64,000 bases of DNA from contig CAVTZG010000013.1 in assembly GCA_963739135.1 (NCBI GenBank), positions 62,001 through 126,000 on the forward strand. Reading direction: 5' to 3'. Shown one piece after another: positions 57,994 through 64,000 of the stretch. The position numbers and the translations under genes are program-made. The notes beneath the pieces are model-generated. The model was not told the origin of the DNA. It was given only the letters and a program-made list of their open reading frames with translations, and made no database searches. The first letter of the stretch is position 1, and every line of letters starts with the position of its first letter. This DNA is from Palsa-504 sp963739135 (GTDB lineage: Bacteria; Actinomycetota; Actinomycetes; Streptosporangiales; Streptosporangiaceae).

Positions 57994-59352
57994 ATGGGGC
58001 GACACGTGCCGGATGTCCGGGTCTTGCCGATGGCCGGCGAACAGACTTGGATCATGTACTACCAGGACAGTCCTGCGCCCCTGGACCTGGCCAACCATGG
58101 CGGGCTGGACCAGGGCGGGCTGGGACTCGGCGGGGTCCGGGACCGGATAGGCGCCTGGCGGGCGCTGCTCGACCGGCCGCTGACCTCTTACTACCTGGTT
58201 CTCGGCCTGACCATGCTGCTGCTCGGGCTGGGCCTGGTCATGGTGCTGTCCACGGCGTCCGTGGTCGACCTGAGCGCCGGGCTGTCGCCGTATTCCGACT
58301 TCAAGAAGCAGCTGCTCGGGGCGGCCCTCGGCCTGCCGCTGATGTGGATCGCGGCCCGGTCGAAGCCGCGGCTGTTCCGGGCCTTTGCCTACCCGCTGCT
58401 CGCCGTGGCGATTGTCGGGCTCGGCCTCACCCTGATCCGCGGCGTGGGCGTCACCCAGAACGGCGCGTCCCGGTGGATCGCCATCGGCGGGCAGCAGATC
58501 CAGCCTTCCGAGATCGCCAAGCTGGCCCTGGTCATATGGGGCGCCGATCTGCTCGCCCGCAAGGAGAAACTGGGCCAGCTGGCCGACTGGCGCCACATGC
58601 TCGTGCCGCTCATGCCCGGCACGGCCGTACTGTGCCTGCTCGTGATGACCGGCGACGACCTGGGCACCACGTTCATCCTGCTGGTCATCTTCCTGGCGCT
58701 GCTGTGGGTCATCGGCACGCCCGGGCGGGTGTTCGGCGGCATGCTGGTTCTGGCCGCCCTGGCCATAGCGTTCATGATGGTCTCGTCGAAATACCGGCTG
58801 GAACGCATCCTCGGCTTCGTGAACCCGCAGGGCGGCCCCACCGGCCCGCACATGCAGAGCATTCAGGGTAAGTACGCACTCGGCTCGGGCGGCATCACTG
58901 GGGTCGGCCTCGGCGCCAGCGGGGAGAAGTGGGGCTGGGTACCGGAATCCACCAGCGACTACATCTTCGCCATCCTCGGCGAGGAACTGGGGCTTATCGG
59001 CACGCTGTGCGTGACGTTCCTGTACGGCCTGCTGGCCTTCGCCGGGCTGCGGATCGCCCGCCGCGTGTCCGACCTGTTCTGCCGCCTGGCGGCCACCGGC
59101 ATCACCGCGTGGATCGTGATGCAGGCCGTGGTCAACATCGGCGTGGTGATCGGCGTCCTTCCCATCACCGGTGTCCCGCTGCCGCTCGTTTCGGCGGGCC
59201 TGTCGTCGCTACTGGTGACCCTGATCGCGCTCGGCATGCTCATGTCCTTCGCTAGGCTCGAGCCGGGTGCCCAAGAGGCTTTGGCCGCAGGCGGCCCCGG
59301 CTGGCCGCTGCGCGTTCTAAGCTGGCTCGGTCTAGCAAAGCGCCGACGATAA
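57994..59352 (+). CDS. ftsW: FtsW, SEDS-family septal peptidoglycan polymerase
   Basis: About 452 residues. Ten predicted membrane segments, with SRWIAIGGQQIQPSEIAKLA, GDDLGTTFILLVIFLALLWV, GITGVGLGASGEKWGWVPES, TSDYIFAILGEELGLIGTL and GVPLPLVSAGLSSLL. It polymerises lipid II with its partner FtsI. The start is uncertain: ATG 57994, 58030 and 58054 are in frame and none has a clear ribosome-binding site. It restarts the dcw cluster after the foreign block. Confidence 0.93.
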   Translation: MGRHVPDVRVLPMAGEQTWIMYYQDSPAPLDLANHGGLDQGGLGLGGVRDRIGAWRALLDRPLTSYYLVLGLTMLLLGLGLVMVLSTASVVDLSAGLSPYSDFKKQLLGAALGLPLMWIAARSKPRLFRAFAYPLLAVAIVGLGLTLIRGVGVTQNGASRWIAIGGQQIQPSEIAKLALVIWGADLLARKEKLGQLADWRHMLVPLMPGTAVLCLLVMTGDDLGTTFILLVIFLALLWVIGTPGRVFGGMLVLAALAIAFMMVSSKYRLERILGFVNPQGGPTGPHMQSIQGKYALGSGGITGVGLGASGEKWGWVPESTSDYIFAILGEELGLIGTLCVTFLYGLLAFAGLRIARRVSDLFCRLAATGITAWIVMQAVVNIGVVIGVLPITGVPLPLVSAGLSSLLVTLIALGMLMSFARLEPGAQEALAAGGPGWPLRVLSWLGLAKRRR

Positions 59353-59377
59353 AACGGCGGCCGTTCAGGGACGAGAC

Positions 59378-60523
59378 ATGAGGGTACTGCTTGCCGGCGG
59401 CGGCTCCGCCGGACACATCGAACCAGCTCTGGCGCTGGCTGACGCCCTGCGGCGGGAGGATCCGGACATCCAGGTGACCTGCCTGGGCACCGAACGCGGC
59501 CTGGAGACCCGGCTGATCCCGCTGCGCGGCTATCCGCTCGAGCTCATCCCCGCGGTGCCGATGCCCCGCTCGGTAACGCCCAGGTTGCTCACCGTCCCGG
59601 GTCGGCTGGCAGGCGCCATCAACGCGGCCGCCGCGGTCCTGGACCGGACCGAGGCCGACGTGCTCGTCGGCTTCGGCGGCTACGTCGCCACCCCCGCCTA
59701 CCTCGCGGCCCGGCGACGCCGGGTGCCGATCGTGGTGCACGAGGCCAACCCCAGGCCGGGGCTGGCCAACCGGCTCGGGGCCAGGTTCACCACGCACGTC
59801 TACACCGGTCATCCGGACACCCAGATCAGGAACGGGAAGTACCTCGGCATCCCGATCAGGCGCGAGATCGCCGAGCTTGACCGGCTGGGCATCGGCGACA
59901 AGGCCCGCGCGCATTTCGGCCTGCGACCCGATCTGCCCGTGCTGCTGGTCACCGGCGGCTCGCAGGGAGCGCGGTCGCTGAATACCGCGGTGTTCGGCGC
60001 CGCCGAATGGCTCCGGGAGGCAGGCGTCCAGGTCCTGCACATCATCGGCCCGCGCAACGGCACGGAGGCCCCCGTCACCGAGAAGGGCGCGAGTGGGGGG
60101 CAGGGGAGGTGGGCGGGGGGCGGGGTGCCCTACGTGGCCCTGCCCTACATCGACCGGATGGACCTGGCCTACGCGGCCGCGGACTTCGCGCTGTGCCGGG
60201 CCGGCGCGATGACCTGTGCCGAGCTCACCGCGGTCGGCCTGCCCGCTGCCTACGTGCCGCTTCCCATCGGAAACGGCGAGCAGCGGCTGAACGCGGTGCC
60301 GATCGTGCAGCGCGGTGGCGGCATGCTGGTCAACGACGCCGACCTGACCCCCGAGTGGATCCGGGACATCCTGCTGCCCGTGCTGGTCAACATCGACCAG
60401 GTGGCAGACATGTCAGAGGCAGCCGCGTCGCTGGGCCGCGGTGACGCCGACCGATGGCTCGCCGAGGCGGTCGTCAAGATCGTGGAGGAGCCGGGTGGGG
60501 ATCAAGAGCCTGATGCTCAGTAG
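59378..60523 (+). CDS. murG: Lipid II synthase (GlcNAc transferase) MurG
   Basis: 381 residues. MRVLLAGGGSAGHIEPALAL (first G-loop, SAGH variant), HEANPRPGLANRLGA, LLVTGGSQGARSLN, RAGAMTCAELTAVGLPAAYV and PLPIGNGEQRLNAVPIV for the UDP-GlcNAc site. A Gly-rich insert, GASGGQGRWAGGG, near residue 240 comes from a G-rich stretch at 60090-60123. ATG 59378, 25 bp after ftsW. Confidence 0.96.
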   Translation: MRVLLAGGGSAGHIEPALALADALRREDPDIQVTCLGTERGLETRLIPLRGYPLELIPAVPMPRSVTPRLLTVPGRLAGAINAAAAVLDRTEADVLVGFGGYVATPAYLAARRRRVPIVVHEANPRPGLANRLGARFTTHVYTGHPDTQIRNGKYLGIPIRREIAELDRLGIGDKARAHFGLRPDLPVLLVTGGSQGARSLNTAVFGAAEWLREAGVQVLHIIGPRNGTEAPVTEKGASGGQGRWAGGGVPYVALPYIDRMDLAYAAADFALCRAGAMTCAELTAVGLPAAYVPLPIGNGEQRLNAVPIVQRGGGMLVNDADLTPEWIRDILLPVLVNIDQVADMSEAAASLGRGDADRWLAEAVVKIVEEPGGDQEPDAQ

Positions 60524-61994
60524 GCCGGGGATGGCGACTGAGCCGGTGCCCGCCGTCCGTCTCGGGCGGGTGCACTTCACCGGGATCGGCGGCGCGGGCA
60601 TGTCCGGCATCGCCCGGATCATGCTGGCCCGCGGCATCGGTGTGTCGGGCAGCGACTCGGTGCCCTCCGCGCTGCTTGACGACCTGCACGCCCACGGCGC
60701 CCGCATCTACGTGGGCCACGAAGCCGGCCACCTGGGCGACCTCGGCCCGGGCGACACGCTGGTGCTGTCCAGCGCCATCCGCCCCGACAACCCGGAACTG
60801 GCCGAGGCGACCAGGCGCGGGATGCGGATCCTGCACCGGGCCGCGGCCCTGGCCTCGGTCATGGCCGGGCGGCGCGTGATCGCGGTGGCGGGCACGCACG
60901 GGAAGACCACCACCACGTCCATGCTGACCACGGTGCTGCGGGAATGCGGCGCGGATCCCGGCTACGTCATCGGGGGCATCCTGAACGAGACCGGGCTCGG
61001 CGCCGAGGACGGCGCGGGCATGGACTTCGTGGCCGAGGCGGACGAGAGCGACGGATCGTTCCTCCTGCTGTCGCCCGATGTCGCGGTCATCACCAACGTG
61101 GAAGCCGACCACCTGGACAACTACGCCAGCCTGGCGGAGATCGAGGCCGCTTTCGCGGCCTTCGCCGGGCGGGTCGGCGGCATGGTGCTGACCTGCGCGG
61201 ACGACCCGGGCGCGGAGGCCGTGGCGGCCCGCTTGGAACCCCTTGGCCCGGCGCGCGTCCGCCGCTACGGCGAGTCCATGCAGGCCGACTACCGGCTCAG
61301 CGACATAAAGACGCAGGGCATGACGGTCAGCTTCGCGGTCACCGCCGACCGCAGCCCGTTCGGCGAGCTGCTGTCCCAGATGACCGTGCAGGTTCCCGGC
61401 CGGCACAACGCGCTCAACGCGACCGCCGCCTTCGCCGCGGCCGTCGAGCTCGGTTTCGCGCCGCCGCGGGTCACCGCGGCCCTGGCGGGCTACCGCGGCG
61501 CGCGCCGCCGGATGGAGCTCAAGGGCGAGGCGGACGGGGTGCGGGTGCTCGACAGCTACGCGCACCACCCGACCGAGCTGGCCGCCGACCTGCGCGCTGC
61601 CCGTGACATCGTTGCCGAAAGCGCGGGGGCCGAGGGGGTTCCCCCCGGGAGTAGCACAGATAAGGGGCGGGTCATCGGCATCTTCCAGCCGCACCTGTAC
61701 AGCCGGACGCGGATTTTCGCGGCCGACTTCGGCGCCGCGCTCGGGCTCGCCGACGAGGTGGTGGTGCTCGACGTCTACGCGGCCCGCGAAGACCCGGAAC
61801 CCGGCGTGACCGGCCAGCTGGTCGCCGACGCCGTGCCCGGCGGGCGGGCCAGGTTCCTGCCCGACCGGACGCAGATCGCCCCGGTGATCGCCCGGATCGC
61901 GCAGCCGGGTGACGTGGTGCTGACCATGGGGGCCGGCGATGTCACCGTCCTCGGGCCGCAGCTCGTGGCGGCCCTCCGGAGGCGGCTCGGGTGA
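60495..61994 (+). CDS. murC: UDP-MurNAc-L-alanine ligase
   Basis: 499 residues. VHFTGIGGAGMSGIARIMLA, VAGTHGKTTTTSMLTTVLRE (P-loop), AEADESDGSFLLLSPDVAVI, TNVEADHLDNY and SYAHHPTELAADLRAARDIV. GTG 60495 is chosen because GGAGGAG (60484-60490) sits 4 bases before it, giving a 29-base overlap with murG; ATG 60531 is an alternative. A short insert, GAEGVPPGSSTDKG, before RVIGIFQPHLYSRT coincides with a small G/C element. Confidence 0.95.
   Translation: MGIKSLMLSRPGMATEPVPAVRLGRVHFTGIGGAGMSGIARIMLARGIGVSGSDSVPSALLDDLHAHGARIYVGHEAGHLGDLGPGDTLVLSSAIRPDNPELAEATRRGMRILHRAAALASVMAGRRVIAVAGTHGKTTTTSMLTTVLRECGADPGYVIGGILNETGLGAEDGAGMDFVAEADESDGSFLLLSPDVAVITNVEADHLDNYASLAEIEAAFAAFAGRVGGMVLTCADDPGAEAVAARLEPLGPARVRRYGESMQADYRLSDIKTQGMTVSFAVTADRSPFGELLSQMTVQVPGRHNALNATAAFAAAVELGFAPPRVTAALAGYRGARRRMELKGEADGVRVLDSYAHHPTELAADLRAARDIVAESAGAEGVPPGSSTDKGRVIGIFQPHLYSRTRIFAADFGAALGLADEVVVLDVYAAREDPEPGVTGQLVADAVPGGRARFLPDRTQIAPVIARIAQPGDVVLTMGAGDVTVLGPQLVAALRRRLG
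61632..61651 (+). repeat. Possible remnant G/C element (E6), in murC
   Basis: GAGGGGGTTCCCCCCGGGAG, matching the GGGGGTTCC-CCCCCGG junction of the murF copy. Short, so membership in the family is tentative. Confidence 0.4.
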
Positions 61995-62851
61995 GCCGAT
62001 CCGACGGCACGTTCCGGGACGGTGACACCCCCCGGTACGAGGCCGTCGGTGGCGGCGTGGTCCCTAGCGGCCACGCGGTCGTGAGTGACCGCGTCCGGCC
62101 AGAAAGCGGCTCAGATCCGGACGGCAGCCCGGGTTCGGCGAACAGGCGGCGGCGACGGCCGCTTTCCCGGTCCCGCCGCCGGTGGCGCGCGGCGTTCGTC
62201 GCCCTGGCCCTGGCGGGCATCGCTGGGCTCATAGCCTGGGCGCTGCTCGGCTCGCGGCTGTTCGTAGTCCGCTCGGTCGTCGCCACCGGTACTCACCTGG
62301 TGCCGACGTCCGAGGTTCTGGCGGCGGCTGACATCGCGCCAGGCACGCCGCTTATCCGGGTGAACACCAGCAAGATCGCGAGCCGGGTGGCGGCCATCAG
62401 GCAGGTGCGCGGCGCGCGGGTGACCACATCCTGGCCGGACCGGGTGGTCATCACCGTGCAGGAGAGGACGCCGGCGCTCGCGGTGTCGGCCGCAGGCGGC
62501 GGATTCGACCTGATAGACCCCGACGGCGTGCTCGTGCTCTGGGCGGCCAGCCGTCCCGCGAGCCTGCCCCTCTACCTCACGCCGACGCCCGTCGCATCGC
62601 TGCCAGGCGACCCGGGCGTCGCCGCGGCCGCCACGGTGCTGGCCGAACTGCCTGCCCAGCTGCGGTCCTCGGTGATCTCGGTAACCGCGCCCAGCCCGGA
62701 CCAGGTCACGCTCAAGCTGACCGGCGGGGCGACGGTCGTCTGGGGCGGCCCGGGTGATGCCGCGGTGAAGGCCAGGGAACTGGCCGTGCTGCTGAAGACG
62801 CATGCGAGCTACTACGACCTGAGCTCACCGGTCACGGCGGTCACTAAGTGA
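61991..62851 (+). CDS. ftsQ: Divisome protein FtsQ
   Basis: 286 residues. A polar cytoplasmic tail of about 65 residues, one membrane segment (AAFVALALAGIAGLIAWALL), the POTRA domain (FVVRSVVATGTHLVPTSEVL ... WPDRVVITVQERTPALAV) and the FtsQ beta domain (FDLIDPDGVLVLWAASRPAS). It bridges FtsA-less actinobacterial divisome parts to FtsL/FtsB. GTG 61991 overlaps the murC stop. Confidence 0.93.
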   Translation: MSRSDGTFRDGDTPRYEAVGGGVVPSGHAVVSDRVRPESGSDPDGSPGSANRRRRRPLSRSRRRWRAAFVALALAGIAGLIAWALLGSRLFVVRSVVATGTHLVPTSEVLAAADIAPGTPLIRVNTSKIASRVAAIRQVRGARVTTSWPDRVVITVQERTPALAVSAAGGGFDLIDPDGVLVLWAASRPASLPLYLTPTPVASLPGDPGVAAAATVLAELPAQLRSSVISVTAPSPDQVTLKLTGGATVVWGGPGDAAVKARELAVLLKTHASYYDLSSPVTAVTK

Positions 62852-62867
62852 TGAGGGCCGCTCACCC

Positions 62868-62939
62868 CGGGACCCGATAATCCATACCGATCCACGACAC
62901 GCTGGATAGTTCCAGCGTGGTTAGTTGACCCGGGTCCCG
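62868..62939 (+). terminator. Nested hairpin after ftsQ
   Basis: Outer stem CGGGACCCG (62868-62876) with CGGGTCCCG (62931-62939); inner stem CACGCTGGA (62898-62906), loop TAGT, TCCAGCGTG (62911-62919). Probable terminator or attenuator separating ftsQ and ftsZ transcription. Confidence 0.55.
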
Positions 62940-62950
62940 TCCGACCCTAC

Positions 62951-63004
62951 TGTCCGTATCAATCGTACGGACGGTTAAAACTTTAAATCTTAACCTGAAG
63001 GTTA
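62951..63004 (+). promoter_or_regulatory. Inverted repeats in ftsZ upstream AT-rich patch
   Basis: GTCCGTA (62951) pairs with TACGGAC (62965). GGTTAA (62972), TTAACC (62989) and GGTTAA (62999) follow, the last two forming TTAACCT-GA-AGGTTAA. Such AT-rich DNA stands out in this genome and is a likely promoter/operator of ftsZ. Confidence 0.5.
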
Positions 63005-63169
63005 AACCTGATGGTGAAGGACGAGGCCCTGGCGGTAATTCGGCATAGCCACCCGGGCGGACGTTTCCCGAGCCCAGGGCCACAATCGGCGGGCTGCGCG
63101 GGCGCAATTGAAAAGCACGCGCGAGCGCCGAGGCGGCAAAGGTATTACGAGCGGAAAGGTACCCTCCTC

Positions 63170-64000
63170 GTGGCAGCACCGCAGAACTATCTGGCGGTTA
63201 TCAAGGTCGTCGGAATCGGCGGCGGCGGTGTCAACGCCGTCAATCGCATGATCGAAGAGGGACTCAAGGGCGTCGAGTTCATCGCGATCAATACTGACGC
63301 TCAAGCGCTGCTCATGAGCGACGCCGACGTCAAGCTCGACGTCGGACGTGAGCTCACCAGAGGCCTGGGGGCCGGCGCTAACCCCGATGTCGGGCGCAAG
63401 GCCGCCGAAGATCACCGGGAGGAGATCGAGGAGGTCATCAAGGGCGCCGACATGGTCTTCGTGACGGCCGGCGAGGGCGGCGGCACCGGCACCGGCGGCG
63501 CGCCCGTGGTCGCCAACGTGGCCCGCTCGCTCGGCGCGCTCACGATCGGCGTGGTGACCAGGCCGTTCGGCTTCGAGGGCAAGCGGCGGGTGGTGCAGGC
63601 CGAGGCCGGCATCGAGAAGCTGCGCAGCGAGGTCGACACGCTGATCGTCATCCCCAACGACCGGCTGCTGTCGATCTCCGACCGGCAGGTGAGCGTGCTG
63701 GACGCGTTCAAGGCCGCGGACCAGGTCCTGCTCTCCGGTGTCCAGGGCATTACCGACCTCATCACCACCCCCGGGCTGATCAACCTGGACTTCGCCGATG
63801 TCAAGTCGGTGATGTCGGGCGCGGGTTCGGCGCTGATGGGCACCGGTTCCTCGCGCGGCGACGACCGGGCCGTCGCGGCGGCCGAGATGGCGATCTCCAG
63901 CCCGCTGCTCGAGGCGAGCATCGACGGGGCCCACGGCGTGCTGCTGTCCATCCAGGGCGGCTCCGACCTCGGGCTGTTCGAGATCAACGAGGCCGCTCAG
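63170..64000 (+). CDS. ftsZ: Cell division protein FtsZ, 3' truncated by window edge
   Basis: 277 residues present. IKVVGIGGGGVNAVNRMIEE, INTDAQALLMSDADVKLDVG, TAGEGGGTGTGGAPVVANVA (tubulin signature GTP loop), RPFGFEGKRR and the synergy loop INLDFADVKSVMSGAGSALM. It forms the Z ring. GTG 63170 gives MAAPQNYLAVIKVVGIGGGG, the standard actinobacterial start. The C-terminal domain end and tail lie beyond the window. Confidence 0.97.
   Translation, partial: MAAPQNYLAVIKVVGIGGGGVNAVNRMIEEGLKGVEFIAINTDAQALLMSDADVKLDVGRELTRGLGAGANPDVGRKAAEDHREEIEEVIKGADMVFVTAGEGGGTGTGGAPVVANVARSLGALTIGVVTRPFGFEGKRRVVQAEAGIEKLRSEVDTLIVIPNDRLLSISDRQVSVLDAFKAADQVLLSGVQGITDLITTPGLINLDFADVKSVMSGAGSALMGTGSSRGDDRAVAAAEMAISSPLLEASIDGAHGVLLSIQGGSDLGLFEINEAAQ

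Larger units (their letters stand above)
62852..63169. other. ftsQ-ftsZ intergenic control region
   Basis: 318 bases without a gene. It contains a nested hairpin (62868-62939), an inverted repeat GTCCGTA/TACGGAC and three GGTTAA-type hexamers in an AT-rich patch (62951-63004). ftsZ promoters are expected here. Confidence 0.7.

Noticed and set aside
60090..60123. G-rich stretch in murG as another palindromic element
   Set aside because: It has G-runs but lacks the alternating C-runs and the CCCCCCGGACCCCCC core, so it is kept apart from the family.
58..64000. tRNA, rRNA, CRISPR array or complete insertion sequence
   Set aside because: Searched by eye for cloverleaf ends, rRNA landmarks, spaced repeats and transposase motifs; none seen.

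Overview
The window is very GC-rich DNA whose genes run almost end to end, with many GTG starts and 4-base stop/start overlaps. It is a chromosomal segment of a high-GC Actinomycetota. Evidence beyond composition: a mycothiol-type PIG-L amidase, an F420-type LLM oxidoreductase, DUF3040, SseB and DUF2786 proteins, a PriA without helicase motifs, and actinobacterial gene order (coaBC-metK-priA-def-fmt-rsmB-rpe; rib; aroC-aroK-aroB-pepQ-efp-nusB; the dcw cell-division cluster). A Streptosporangiales-like lineage is plausible but is inference.

Layout. 1-9153: coaBC (5' end cut off), metK, priA, def, fmt, rsmB, a DUF2786 gene with a RelE/ParE toxin relic, then rpe. 9157-14117: accessory genes (a DHA2 exporter with a divergent double Lrp/AsnC regulator, a small membrane protein, a HAD hydrolase, a receiver-less winged-helix regulator). 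14192-18166: FMN riboswitch, ribE-ribBA-ribH, hisG, Nudix. 18283-25638: xdhC-like and mocA-like cofactor genes, aldose epimerase, AllH/DUF2877, an unrecognised coupled two-gene unit with a 33-bp minisatellite, and SseB. 25649-32646: aroC-aroK-aroB, a second aroK over an apparent aroQ stub, an LLM oxidoreductase, pepQ, efp, nusB. 32682-41381: membrane protein, methyltransferase, dinB, DUF3040, and the moxR-DUF58-transglutaminase operon on the minus strand.

41876-64000 is the dcw cluster: mraZ-rsmH-ftsL-ftsI-murE-murF-mraY, then about 7.3 kb of unrelated, mostly minus-strand genes where murD is expected, then ftsW-murG-murC-ftsQ-ftsZ (ftsZ runs off the right edge). The inserted block holds a frameshifted GNAT gene, an AhpD-like/MarR divergent pair with a palindromic operator, a conserved hypothetical, an alpha/beta-hydrolase relic, and a coupled mca-mpaB-ABC1-kinase operon.

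Most notable findings. (1) A dispersed family of roughly 30-115 bp G/C-homopolymer palindromic elements sits in frame inside conserved genes (aroK2, a methyltransferase, ftsI, murE, murF, possibly murC). Copies in both orientations align with each other around the core CCCCCCGGACCCCCC, much like the protein-coding palindromic elements of Rickettsia. (2) mraZ has no ATG, GTG or TTG at its conserved start, only ACG with a well-placed ribosome-binding site. (3) Four genes expected from synteny are missing at their usual places: ribD, hisE, aroQ (with a 5' stub left behind) and murD. (4) Several relic genes sit at gene borders, and one (RelE) now lies antisense to an extended rsmB C-terminus. No tRNA, rRNA, CRISPR array or complete insertion sequence was seen.
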